Shown here: one piece after another, positions 9,115 through 17,336 of the stretch
Numbering within the stretch: position 1 is the first letter of the stretch
Layout: every line of letters begins with the position of its first letter
Assembly (NCBI GenBank): GCA_963765105.1
Contig: CAVXUW010000004.1
Span: forward strand, 1-64,000
Source of the DNA: CALMEC01 sp963765105
GTDB lineage: Bacteria > Actinomycetota > Thermoleophilia > Miltoncostaeales > Miltoncostaeaceae
Reading direction: 5' to 3'
DNA: 64,000 nucleotides
Position numbers and translations under genes: made by a program
Notes under the pieces: model-generated
Databases searched by the model: none
The model's input: only the letters and a program-made list of their open reading frames with translations
Told to the model about the DNA's origin: nothing

Positions 9115-10113
9115 TCAGGGCCGTGGAGCGAGGCCCGCCTCCATATGCCCGATGAGCCCTTCGCGGGCTCCCCGGGCCCCCATGCGAATGGCGTTGGCGA
9201 TGGCGTGGCCGGGGGCGTTTCCGTGGCCGATGATGACTAGTCCGCGGACGCCGAGCAGGTAGGCGCCGCCGTAGGTATCGGCGTGGAACTTGGTGTAGAG
9301 CTGACGGAGCGCCGGTCGTGCAAGCACGGCACCCAACTTGCTGCGAACCGATGAGCCGAGCGCCGCGCGGATGGCCTGGAAGAACACGGCACCGGACCCT
9401 TCATAGAGCTTGAGCGCGACGTTGCCGGTGAACCCGTCGGTGACCACCACGTCGACAGCCCCGGTGGGGATGTCGCGTCCCTCGACGTTGCCGATGAAGC
9501 CCTCGGTGCCCTCAAGCGCGTCGTAGGTGGCTTGCACGAACTCCGTGCCCTTGCCTTGCTCCTCGCCGATGGACAGGAGTCCCACACGTGGAGCGACGAT
9601 CCGCAACACATCATGGGCCAGCAGGCGGCCCATGACCGCAAATTGCTCGAGGTACTCGGTCTTCGATTCCGCGTTGGCACCGGCATCGATCAACACAACG
9701 GGGCCGGCGCCGCTCGGCATGACCACGGCGATACCCGGTCGGATCACCCCGGGGATACGGCGCAAATGAAGCGTGGCGGCGGCCAGAGTGGCCCCGGTGT
9801 TTCCCGGTGACATGATCGCCTGGGCGCGCCCCTCGGCCACGAGCTTGGTGGCAATGACCAGGGACGACTCGGGCTTTGCCCGCACGGCCTTCGCGCCATC
9901 TTCGTGGGAGCTGACCACATCAGCGGCCGGGATCAGCTCAATGCTGGGGTGTGTTCCCCCCTGCCGTTCGATCTCCTGACCCAGGACATCGGTATCGCCG
10001 ACGAGAAGGATGGATATTCCCTCCCGCGCCGCGATGAGCGACCCACGGACGGTTTCACTGGGCGCGCGGTCCCCTCCCATCCCGTCGACCGCAATCGTGA
10101 CGGGTGTGCTCAC
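9115..10113 (-). CDS. plsX: Phosphate acyltransferase PlsX
   Basis: Makes acyl-phosphate from acyl-ACP and phosphate, the first step of the PlsX/PlsY phospholipid route. Family motifs: IAVDGMGGDRAP at the N-terminus, SPGNTGATLAAA, LIDAGANAE and the C-terminal GVRGLVIIGHGNA. At 332 residues it is a normal length. It precedes acpP and follows rpmF on the same strand, an arrangement widely conserved in bacteria. A PlsC-type acyltransferase is also present in the window at 40 kb. Confidence 0.97.
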   Translation of the reverse strand: MSTPVTIAVDGMGGDRAPSETVRGSLIAAREGISILLVGDTDVLGQEIERQGGTHPSIELIPAADVVSSHEDGAKAVRAKPESSLVIATKLVAEGRAQAIMSPGNTGATLAAATLHLRRIPGVIRPGIAVVMPSGAGPVVLIDAGANAESKTEYLEQFAVMGRLLAHDVLRIVAPRVGLLSIGEEQGKGTEFVQATYDALEGTEGFIGNVEGRDIPTGAVDVVVTDGFTGNVALKLYEGSGAVFFQAIRAALGSSVRSKLGAVLARPALRQLYTKFHADTYGGAYLLGVRGLVIIGHGNAPGHAIANAIRMGARGAREGLIGHMEAGLAPRP

Positions 10114-10128
10114 GTGGAGTGCCCTGTT

Positions 10129-10308
10129 CTAGTCCTCGACGTTGATGACCTGCCGGCCGCGGTAGTAACCGCACACCACACAGACGTGATGCGGGCGAAC
10201 CGGGCTGGCGCACCGTGGGCACTGGCCCAGACGAGCGGCCTCAATGGTGTGCGTCGCCCGGCGGGTGTCACGCCGCTGACGGGATGTCTTTCGCTTGGGG
10301 ACGGCCAT
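10129..10308 (-). CDS. rpmF: 50S ribosomal protein L32
   Basis: A 59-residue protein of the large ribosomal subunit. It begins MAVPKRKTSRQRRDTRR, the hallmark L32 start, and contains two CxxC pairs (CPRC and CVVCG), so it is the zinc-binding form. Ends INVED. It lies between the DUF177 gene and plsX, its almost universal neighbours. The frame was read directly from the bases. Confidence 0.96.
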   Translation of the reverse strand: MAVPKRKTSRQRRDTRRATHTIEAARLGQCPRCASPVRPHHVCVVCGYYRGRQVINVED

Positions 10309-10372
10309 CGGTCGGTCTTTCGTCGTTCACTCGGACCGCGGAAGGGTAGCGATTTCCCGGGCGCCGCGCCAC

Positions 10373-10927
10373 TCATTCGCCGGACTGAAGCCGTTTGGCG
10401 ATCTCACCGAGCCCGGCCCACCGAGGGTCGACGGTGTCGGGCGTGCACGTACACGGTGTGGTGTTGCGGTTGGCGCCGCAGTCGGGGCACAGGCCCGCGC
10501 AGTCGTCGCGACAGACGATCGTGGCGGGAAACAGGTCGATGAGCGCATCTCGGGCCATGGCGGCCACTCCCAGGGAGTCACCGTCGAGGTATTCGCAGTC
10601 GAGGTCCTCGTCGTACTCGGCGCCGGACCCGCGGCCGAAGGCGTGAAAGTCGCGCACGTCGGCCGCCAGTTCCAGCACGGCGGTCTCGAGGCAGCGCCAG
10701 CAGGGTCCACGGAACGTGGTGGACACCCGAAGGCGGAAGTGCCACCCGGAGGAGGATTGGGTAACCTCGAGCTGCCCCTCGGGCTCCGCAGGGGTTGGGA
10801 CATACCGCTCACCGCTGAACACCAGCTCACTCACCGGAATCGGCAAGGTGACTTCCCGTGCCTCACCGGGACCCAACTCCAGGGTCCGGAGGTCGAAAGA
10901 GAGCTCGTTGTCCTCGCGGCGCCCCAC
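10373..10927 (-). CDS. DUF177 (YceD-like) protein
   Basis: The 184-residue protein of the YceD/DUF177 family is coupled to rpmF in most bacteria and is thought to act in 23S rRNA or ribosome maturation. The C-terminal cysteine cluster (CRDDCAGLCPDCGANRN then PCTC) is the family's metal-binding-like signature. Before it lies an acidic stretch. The gene stands between the SepIVA-like gene and rpmF. Confidence 0.88.
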   Translation of the reverse strand: MGRREDNELSFDLRTLELGPGEAREVTLPIPVSELVFSGERYVPTPAEPEGQLEVTQSSSGWHFRLRVSTTFRGPCWRCLETAVLELAADVRDFHAFGRGSGAEYDEDLDCEYLDGDSLGVAAMARDALIDLFPATIVCRDDCAGLCPDCGANRNTTPCTCTPDTVDPRWAGLGEIAKRLQSGE

Positions 10928-10937
10928 TCAGATGGGG

Positions 10938-11438
10938 CTAGTCGGAGGGTGGGCTGATGGGCTCGGGGATCGCCTCGCCGGTGCCGTCGGTTCCGCTGCC
11001 GCGCTGCAGACGCTCACGGCCACGCTGCACCGCGGCAAGGAACTTGCCGAGGTTCACTTCGAGCGTGGACAGCACTTCGTCGGCGTAGTCCTCGGCGCCG
11101 AGGCGCACCTCACGCTCACGTACGCGCGCTTCTTCAAGGATCTGCGCGGCTTCGCGCTCGGCGCGCTTGACGATCTCCTGTTGTGAGGCTTCGTGCGATG
11201 CCTTGTCGCGAGCGTCGGCCACGAGGCGGTCGGCCTCGCGTTTGGCCTCGGCCAGCATCTCCTGACGCTCCTTCACGATCCAGCGTGACTGCTTGATCTC
11301 CTCGGGGATCGTGGAGCGCATCTGGTCGAGCAGTTCGTAGATCTCGTCGCGCTCAATGGCGACTTTGTCGGAGAACGGCACGGTGCGGGCGTTGTGGATC
11401 AGGTCGTCGAGCTTGTCAATCAGTGCGAGTACGTCCAA
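10938..11438 (-). CDS. DivIVA-like coiled-coil septation protein (SepIVA-like)
   Basis: A long coiled-coil helix (about residues 40-140, rich in Arg/Glu/Ala with AKREADRLVADARDKA) typical of DivIVA-related proteins. In mycobacteria the gene at this exact place (between coaD and the DUF177 gene) is SepIVA, a septation factor, so the same role is inferred by position and type. I start it at TTG 11438, which has AAGGAG seven bases upstream, overlapping the coaD stop; a longer start at 11525 would lie inside coaD in a poor reading. That gives 166 residues. Confidence 0.78.
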   Translation of the reverse strand: MDVLALIDKLDDLIHNARTVPFSDKVAIERDEIYELLDQMRSTIPEEIKQSRWIVKERQEMLAEAKREADRLVADARDKASHEASQQEIVKRAEREAAQILEEARVREREVRLGAEDYADEVLSTLEVNLGKFLAAVQRGRERLQRGSGTDGTGEAIPEPISPPSD

Positions 11439-11442
11439 CGGT

Positions 11443-11955
11443 TCACTCCTTCTCGGCGTGTCGTCCAGTGACGCGCGCGAACGCGGCGACCACGTGTGGG
11501 GGAACCCAATCCTCGACCGAGCCACCCCAGACGGCGATTTCCTTAACGCCGCTGGAGCTGATGAAGCTGTACTTGGCGGATGCCGGGAAGTACACGGTCT
11601 CGATGTCTGGTGCCAGTCGTTTGTTGATCTGTGCCATCTGAAATTCGTAGTCGAAGTCGGAGATCGCGCGAAGCCCCTTCACCAGGGCACATGCCCCGAT
11701 TTGGCGAGCGAACTCGGTGACCAACATATTGAACGCTTCGACTCGGACGTTACCCAATGAGGCGACCGCCCGGGTGACCATATCGATGCGTTCCTCGACG
11801 CCAAACATGTGAGTTTTGCGGGTGGAACCGTCCATCACCCCCACCACGACTTCGTCGAACACCACCGCGGCCCGAGCGATGATGTCGGTGTGGCCGTTCG
11901 TGACCGGGTCATACGTGCCCGGGCACAAGGCAATGCGTTTTGCGTCCGCGGTCAT
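11443..11955 (-). CDS. coaD: Pantetheine-phosphate adenylyltransferase
   Basis: Transfers AMP from ATP to 4'-phosphopantetheine in coenzyme A synthesis. Nucleotidyltransferase motifs: CPGTYDPVTNGHTDII (the HxGH-type site) near residue 11 and the C-terminal YSFISSSGVKE. At 170 residues it is a little longer than E. coli CoaD. Its ATG overlaps the rsmD stop by 4 bases, so the two are translated together. Supplies the cofactor used by the acyl carrier protein two genes downstream. Confidence 0.96.
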   Translation of the reverse strand: MTADAKRIALCPGTYDPVTNGHTDIIARAAVVFDEVVVGVMDGSTRKTHMFGVEERIDMVTRAVASLGNVRVEAFNMLVTEFARQIGACALVKGLRAISDFDYEFQMAQINKRLAPDIETVYFPASAKYSFISSSGVKEIAVWGGSVEDWVPPHVVAAFARVTGRHAEKE

Positions 11956-12512
11956 TGTGAGTGGTCCATCGTCGCAATCACGATAGCCGTTCCCCCGTAG
12001 GTGCGGTCCGAGCGGTGTCGCAACGTGAAACCGGGGAGATCGAGCGTCCCGGAACGTGCCGCGTGCTCCACAACAACGGTTGCTGCTGGCGCCAGCACGG
12101 GCGTCAGGACGGTGGCCAGTTGTGAGGCGATCGTGGCCAGGTCATCGTACGGCGGGTCGACGAAGCACAGCGTGAAGCGCCTCTGGTCGGCCCGCAGGGT
12201 GCGAATGGCGGCCCGCCAGTCGCGAGCGACGACACTCGCACTGTTCGCATCGTCGACCATCGCGATGTTTTGGCGAATCGCCCGGACCGCGGCGGGGTCA
12301 TGGTCGACAAACGTGGCAGAGCGTGCTCCGCGCGAGAGCGCTTCCAGCCCGAGCGCCCCCGACCCGGCAAACAGATCGAGTACGTCGTGACCGTCAAGGG
12401 GCCCCAGGATGGAGAACAGGGCTTCGCGCACTCGGTCGGAGGTGGGTCGTGTCCCCACCCCGGTGGGGGCGACGAGGCGGCGTCCACCGAGGGTCCCCGC
12501 GACGATTCTCAT
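11952..12512 (-). CDS. rsmD: 16S rRNA (guanine(966)-N(2))-methyltransferase RsmD
   Basis: SAM-dependent methylase of 16S rRNA. Begins MRIVAGTLGGRRL, as the family does; SAM-binding loop DLFAGSGALGLEALSRGA; catalytic motif FVDPPYDD (DPPY form). Has 186 residues. Overlaps recG by 4 bases upstream and coaD by 4 bases downstream, so it is part of one translationally coupled run. Confidence 0.95.
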   Translation of the reverse strand: MRIVAGTLGGRRLVAPTGVGTRPTSDRVREALFSILGPLDGHDVLDLFAGSGALGLEALSRGARSATFVDHDPAAVRAIRQNIAMVDDANSASVVARDWRAAIRTLRADQRRFTLCFVDPPYDDLATIASQLATVLTPVLAPAATVVVEHAARSGTLDLPGFTLRHRSDRTYGGTAIVIATMDHSQ

Positions 12513-14713
12513 CCGTCGAGCAACCGGGGAAAGTCAGCAAAGCGGTCCATGACCGCCGCGCGCAGCAAAAGATGCTCCGGGCGGGTGAGGCGCGGATCGT
12601 CGCGCAGGGCGCGGCGGGCCACCTGACGGGCTTGGGCCAGCTCGAGGCGGTCGCGCGTGAGGCGGGCGAAGCGCAGATCGCTGGGACCGGACTGGCGCAC
12701 GCCCAGCACTGCCCCCTCGCCCCGGAGTTCCAGATCGAGCTCGGCGAGACGGAACCCGTCATGGGTTTGCGTGATGGCCTCCAACCGCCGCAGGCCGTCA
12801 TCGGTCGCCGGTTCGGAGAACAGCAGGCAGCGTCCCGGGTACTGCCCGCGGCCGATGCGCCCGCGGAGCTGGTGGAGCTGAGCCAGGCCGAACCGATCGG
12901 CGTCCTCGATCAGCATGACCGTGGCGTTGTGAACGTCGATGCCCACCTCCACAACGGTGGTGGCCACCAGAACATCCAGCTCACCCGCGGCAAAGGCCGA
13001 CATCGCGTCGCGCTTGGCGTCGCTGCGAAGGGCGCCGTGGGCAAGACCAACGCGAAACGCCGCAAACGGCCCCTGAGCGAGTCGCTCGGCTTCGGCAACG
13101 GCCGTGCGTGTGCCGGTGGCCTCGTCTCCCCCCTCCACCCGGGGGCAAATGACGTATGCCTGCCGCCCGCGGCGCAGCTCACCACGGATCTCCTCGTAGG
13201 CGTTGTCCCGGTCGGATTCGTGGACCCACTGGGTGGTGATCGGCTGGCGCCCGGGAGGACGCCCGCGAATGGTCGACACGCGCAGGTCGCCGTAGGCAGT
13301 GAGGGCCAGGGTCCGTGGGATCGGCGTGGCGGTCATGTAGAGCAGATGCGCGGCCATCTCATCGCCGGCGTCGTTTGCACGATCCGCCAACACCTGGCGC
13401 TGTTCGACGCCGAACCGATGCTGCTCGTCGACCACCACGAGGCCCAATGAGTGAAACGTCTCCCGTTCGGAAAGCAGTGCCTGGGTGCCGACGGCGACGG
13501 CGGCAGTGCCGGTTCGCAGCGCCATTCGCCGGCGTTCGCGTTCGCCGGTGGGGACGTTGCCGGTGACGAGAACCGGGGAAATGCCGGCCGGCTCGAGCAA
13601 CGTATCGAGGGTACGCAGATGTTGTTCGGCGAGTGTTTCGGTCGGAACGAGGAGTACCGCTTGGCGTCCCGCCTCAACGGCCTGGCAGATCGCGAGGGCC
13701 GCGACGACGGTTTTTCCCGATCCCACCTCGCCTTGGAGGAGCCGCCGCATCGGGCGGGAGCCCTCGAGGTCACGAGTGATCTGTTGGGCCACCCGTTCTT
13801 GCTGTGACGTGAGCGTAAACGGCAACGCAAAACGGACGCGCTCACGAAGGCCACCGTCACCGGCAAGTTCCGGGGCGGGCCGACCGATCGATTCATTGCG
13901 GCGCACGGCCCCCAGGCCCAGTTGGAGCACGATGAGCTCCTCCAGCACCAGGCGGCGGCGCCCCTCACCGCCTTCGACGGCCGAGCGCGGCCCATGCAAA
14001 GCGCGCAGCGCGTCCGCCACGTGCGGCAGGTCGAGCCGGAGGCGCATCCACGTGGGAAGCGTCTCGACCGCGGCGCCGACAAACGGCTTGGCCGCATCGA
14101 CCAACTCACGCATCCGTCGCGCCGGGAGCCCCTCGCCGCCGGGATACACCGGAACGAGGCCCTCGGTGTGAATCCCTGTCGAGGTGTTCTGCCCCAGAAT
14201 TTCGTGGGCTTTGACGCGCAGCTTGGGCGGACGACCCGGGTCGAGCGTTCCCCGCAGCAGGACCTCGGTTCCGGGTTCGAGCGTGCGCGCAAGGTAGTCC
14301 TGGTTGAACCACACGGCGACGGCGGCCCCGGTGGCATCGGACACCGCTGCCTCCACGATACGAAGGCTGCGCCGGCGCGTCGGGCGCACGACGACGGATG
14401 ACACTCGTACCCGTACGGTCACCTCCTCCCCGGTGGACACGTCCGCCAGGGGACGCGACGCGGCGTAGTCGAGGTAGCGCACCGGTAGATGAGTGAGAAG
14501 GTCCCCGATGGTGTTGATACCGAAGTGCTGGGCGCGCTCGGCAGTGGCGGGGCCGACACCGGGAAGGTTGGTCAGGTCGCTTTCCCACGTCGATGGGCGG
14601 GGGCGACGAGGAGGAATCGGGGCGTCCCACGAGGTGCCGCGCGACGCACCAAACGGCGGCGTCGGAGGGGCAATCGGCTCGGGTGGTTGCGCGTTCGTGT
14701 CGGAAGTCGGCAT
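12509..14713 (-). CDS. recG: ATP-dependent DNA helicase RecG
   Basis: Branch-migrating helicase that rescues stalled replication forks. Helix-hairpin start region LPGVGPATAERA (about residue 54), an OB-fold wedge domain, then helicase motifs: I LLQGEVGSGKTVVAAL, II VVDEQHRFG, III MTATPIPRT, and the RecG C-terminal LHQLRGRIGRG. I use ATG 14713 (734 residues) because family similarity begins about 45 residues after it; the frame is open further but that part overlaps rpmB on the other strand. The N-terminus is Pro-rich. First gene of the run toward smc and divergent from rpmB. Confidence 0.96.
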   Translation of the reverse strand: MPTSDTNAQPPEPIAPPTPPFGASRGTSWDAPIPPRRPRPSTWESDLTNLPGVGPATAERAQHFGINTIGDLLTHLPVRYLDYAASRPLADVSTGEEVTVRVRVSSVVVRPTRRRSLRIVEAAVSDATGAAVAVWFNQDYLARTLEPGTEVLLRGTLDPGRPPKLRVKAHEILGQNTSTGIHTEGLVPVYPGGEGLPARRMRELVDAAKPFVGAAVETLPTWMRLRLDLPHVADALRALHGPRSAVEGGEGRRRLVLEELIVLQLGLGAVRRNESIGRPAPELAGDGGLRERVRFALPFTLTSQQERVAQQITRDLEGSRPMRRLLQGEVGSGKTVVAALAICQAVEAGRQAVLLVPTETLAEQHLRTLDTLLEPAGISPVLVTGNVPTGERERRRMALRTGTAAVAVGTQALLSERETFHSLGLVVVDEQHRFGVEQRQVLADRANDAGDEMAAHLLYMTATPIPRTLALTAYGDLRVSTIRGRPPGRQPITTQWVHESDRDNAYEEIRGELRRGRQAYVICPRVEGGDEATGTRTAVAEAERLAQGPFAAFRVGLAHGALRSDAKRDAMSAFAAGELDVLVATTVVEVGIDVHNATVMLIEDADRFGLAQLHQLRGRIGRGQYPGRCLLFSEPATDDGLRRLEAITQTHDGFRLAELDLELRGEGAVLGVRQSGPSDLRFARLTRDRLELAQARQVARRALRDDPRLTRPEHLLLRAAVMDRFADFPRLLDG

Positions 14714-14773
14714 AATGCGTGGCCGCGGGTGGCCGTATGGCCCGCATGGTGACAGCGACGGAGGGCGAAACGC

Positions 14774-14965
14774 GTGGCACGAGTCTGCAGCGTCTGCGGG
14801 AAGAAACCAATGTTCGGCAACAACCGCAGCCATTCGATGCGGGCGACGCCCCGTCGGTTCAACCCGAACATCCAGAAGGTCCGCATCCTGCGCGGTGTGA
14901 CCCCGGTGAGCGCCTACGTGTGCACGCGGTGCCTCAAGGCCGGCAAGGTCACCAAAGCTCCGTAG
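14774..14965 (+). CDS. rpmB: 50S ribosomal protein L28
   Basis: A 63-residue large-subunit protein with the L28 pattern: MARVCSVCGKKPMFGNN, then the RFNPNIQKVRI strand and a second CxxC (YVCTRCLKAGKV), so it is the zinc-type L28. It is transcribed away from recG, a pairing common in actinobacteria and firmicutes. The 60-base gap between them must hold both promoters. Confidence 0.96.
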   Translation: MARVCSVCGKKPMFGNNRSHSMRATPRRFNPNIQKVRILRGVTPVSAYVCTRCLKAGKVTKAP

Positions 14966-14967
14966 GC

Positions 14968-15498
14968 TCAGCCGGGGTCGGACATCTCGGCTAGGCGTGT
15001 GACCGTGCGGAGGTTGCGCCCGGTACCGACGACGCCCAGCTCGCGTTCGATCACGGCGCCGGTGAGGCGTGACGTCCCCATGCCGTTGGGGTAGTTGACG
15101 TACGCCTCCTGCGTTCGCACGACAACTTCCTCCGGGCCGGACCACCGGTCAAGAGCGGCCCGTTTTTCGGCGGGCACGGCGCCCGTGAAAAACATCACCA
15201 GCACCTTTGCCGGGTCGTAGTCGATCCGAAATGGGCAGTCGCGACGGGTGTAGTCGAGCTGACCATGGTCCCTCATGATGACCACGGGTCGGTGGCCGAA
15301 CTCGTCCAAAAGGGCCTCACCCAACTCCACGGCAACTTCGGCAGCGGGTCGTTGGGAGCTGAGCACGAGGTTGCCGCTTTGAATGTACGTGGCGACATCG
15401 CCGTATCCCAGAGCGGAGGCCACCTCACGAAGGCGCGGCATATGCACGGCATTTCGCCCGCCGACGTTGATCGCCCGCAAGAGGGCGACGTACCTCAT
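14968..15498 (-). CDS. DUF1697 family protein
   Basis: The start MRYVALLRAINVGGRN and the YIQSGNLVLSS segment are diagnostic of DUF1697, a widespread family with no established activity. 176 residues. ATG 15498 is chosen over the longer frame because it overlaps the stop of the upstream acetyltransferase gene by 4 bases and fits the family N-terminus. Only two bases separate its stop from that of rpmB, so the two genes are convergent. Confidence 0.88.
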   Translation of the reverse strand: MRYVALLRAINVGGRNAVHMPRLREVASALGYGDVATYIQSGNLVLSSQRPAAEVAVELGEALLDEFGHRPVVIMRDHGQLDYTRRDCPFRIDYDPAKVLVMFFTGAVPAEKRAALDRWSGPEEVVVRTQEAYVNYPNGMGTSRLTGAVIERELGVVGTGRNLRTVTRLAEMSDPG

Positions 15499-15956
15499 GT
15501 GCCGGGTTCGAGCATCAGTTCGTAGGTGAGCTCGCACCGCTCGTCGCGTCCCGCGTTCGCGGTCGACTGGAACCCCACCGACTCGTACAGGCGCCGGGCA
15601 TCAACCATCGACCGGGTCGTGTCGAGCACCACCCGATGGAACCCCTGTTCCTTGGCCCAGGTGAGCCCCGCTTCGATGAGCATGAACCCGAGGCCGCGCC
15701 CACGAAACGCCGGGTCGAGGTACATCCGTTTGAGCTCGACGGTGTCGGAGGAGATGCCCTTCATGGCACAACAGCCAATGAGGTCATCGCCGTCCGGAAC
15801 CACCCAGATGGCATCCAGCATCCCTTCGGGATCGACCAGATCGCGGTCGATTTCCGGGGTGGCGGGCTGGTCGAACTCGTCGAGCAGGCGTCGAACGAGA
15901 TCACGAAAACCGTCGGCATGTTCGGGCCGATAACGCACAGGTACCGCAACGGACAT
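15495..15956 (-). CDS. GNAT family N-acetyltransferase
   Basis: Acetyl-CoA binding motif A is clear (LDPAFRGRGLGFMLIEAGL, about residues 78-96), followed by ARRLYESVGFQS. Substrate unknown. ATG 15956 (153 residues) has better family fit than the ATG six codons upstream. Coupled by a 4-base overlap to the DUF1697 gene. Confidence 0.85.
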   Translation of the reverse strand: MSVAVPVRYRPEHADGFRDLVRRLLDEFDQPATPEIDRDLVDPEGMLDAIWVVPDGDDLIGCCAMKGISSDTVELKRMYLDPAFRGRGLGFMLIEAGLTWAKEQGFHRVVLDTTRSMVDARRLYESVGFQSTANAGRDERCELTYELMLEPGT

Positions 15957-16004
15957 GCGGCGAGGGTACTCCACTTGGGAGCGCCCTCGCCGGATCGGTG
16001 AGAC

Positions 16005-16790
16005 TTAGGGCGTGCCCAGCTTCGTGATGTCGATGGACTCGTCATCGGACGGAGCGTCGATCGTCACGTCTTTATCCCAGTCGCTGAACGTGACGGTTCC
16101 CGTGTCGGAGCCTTGTTCCACCAACAGCGGGTACGGCGTACCCTCCGAAGCGATGTAGAGGGTCCCCCCGCTGTCGCTGCCGCTTTTGAGGCCGACCGTT
16201 GCCGTTCCGTCGACGTCTTTGCCGTCAACCCGCGTTGGTGTGCCGTTCGGCGTCAACAGCTGTGTCACAAGACCCTTGAGGTCCGTGAACTGCTTTACGG
16301 AGGCAAAGCGCGGGTCGTCGCTCGGCCCGGACAGATACTTGTCGCCGACCAGAGTTGCGGCGGCCTCGCCGCCGAACTGTTTCAGCGCCTCCGGACTCAA
16401 CTTCAAGTACACCGTGTCACCGGACGCAACAAACGATACGTCGACACCGCCGGTGTTGACGCGACCTTTGGCGCCTTTGCCATTGGTGACGACCACGTCA
16501 AGGTCCAGCGGCGAACCGCCCTGGGTGCCTTTGCCGACGAATCTCACCGACTTCGCCCCCAACGCGGCAGAGCGTGCTTTCTCGAGCACCTGTTCCGCGG
16601 TGAGCCCGTCGAGCGATTCGGTCGGTTCCTTCGCTGTCTCGGTGGAGCTGCCCCCACCACCCGATTTCGCCGTATCCGTTGTTGGGCTGTCGCTCCCGCC
16701 ACACCCGGCGGCGATGAGCGCGGCACCCGCGAGCACGGCGATCAGTGCGTGCCGGCCTCGGATTCCGACCGTCGATGTTTCGTCACTCAT
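16005..16790 (-). CDS. LppX/LprG-like lipoprotein
   Basis: Secreted lipoprotein: basic start, hydrophobic stretch ALIAVLAGAALIAAGC with lipobox at about residues 29-32, then a Gly/Ser/Thr linker. The body (LTAEQVLEKARSAALGAKSV, VYLKLSPEALKQF, GTPTRVDGKDVDGTATVGL) has the layout of the LppX/LprAFG family, whose members carry lipids between membrane and envelope in mycobacteria. ATG 16790 puts the signal peptide at a normal position. 261 residues. Lies after the riboflavin genes; functional link unknown. Confidence 0.75.
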   Translation of the reverse strand: MSDETSTVGIRGRHALIAVLAGAALIAAGCGGSDSPTTDTAKSGGGGSSTETAKEPTESLDGLTAEQVLEKARSAALGAKSVRFVGKGTQGGSPLDLDVVVTNGKGAKGRVNTGGVDVSFVASGDTVYLKLSPEALKQFGGEAAATLVGDKYLSGPSDDPRFASVKQFTDLKGLVTQLLTPNGTPTRVDGKDVDGTATVGLKSGSDSGGTLYIASEGTPYPLLVEQGSDTGTVTFSDWDKDVTIDAPSDDESIDITKLGTP

Positions 16791-16853
16791 GCATCGTCCA
16801 TTCCGTTGTCGTTCTACGACAGTCAGGGTACGCGCAGAACGGATCGTCACAAA

Positions 16854-17336
16854 TCATCCCCGGGCAGCTGCGATGAGGTTCATCATCGCCACCGCGGCGT
16901 CGGCGGCTTCGTCGCCTTTATTGCCCTTGTCCCCACCCGCACGGGCATCGGCCTGAGCCATCGTGTCGCACGTGAGCACACCGAACGCGCACGGGACACC
17001 GCTGTCCAACGACACCCTCTGCAGGCCGTGGGCCGTGGCGTCGCACACGTAGTCGAAGTGGGCGGTCTCTCCGCGGATGACTGCGCCCAGTCCCAAGACG
17101 GCGCCGTAGCGGCCGGTGGCGGCGAGGGTTTGTGCGGCGAGCGGGAGCTCGAACGCTCCCGGGACCCACACTTCGTCAACCTGGTCAGCCGGTAGGCCCG
17201 ACTCGGCCAACCGCTCCCGGGCCCCGGCCAGGAGGCGGTCGGCGATGTCGCGGTGAAAGCCGGCAACAGCGATGGCGACACGCACAGATGTGTCGGCGAG
17301 CGGGATGGCCGGCGGAGCGGGTTCGCTACGTGCCAT
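16854..17336 (-). CDS. ribH: 6,7-dimethyl-8-ribityllumazine synthase
   Basis: Condenses the pyrimidine from RibD with the four-carbon unit from RibB to give lumazine. Motifs VPGAFELPLAAQ, GLGAVIRGETAHFDYV and the C-terminal DKGNKGDEAADAA match the family. ATG 17336 gives 160 residues and overlaps the end of ribBA by 11 bases. Last enzyme gene of the rib run. Confidence 0.96.
   Translation of the reverse strand: MARSEPAPPAIPLADTSVRVAIAVAGFHRDIADRLLAGARERLAESGLPADQVDEVWVPGAFELPLAAQTLAATGRYGAVLGLGAVIRGETAHFDYVCDATAHGLQRVSLDSGVPCAFGVLTCDTMAQADARAGGDKGNKGDEAADAAVAMMNLIAAARG

Noticed and set aside
12323..13450. Plus-strand open frame of 375 codons opposite recG
   Set aside because: Antisense shadow of a high-GC gene; no ribosome site, no domain.
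14714..15145. Longer recG (878 aa) reaching to 15145
   Set aside because: That part runs antisense through rpmB and has no RecG similarity; ATG 14713 fits.
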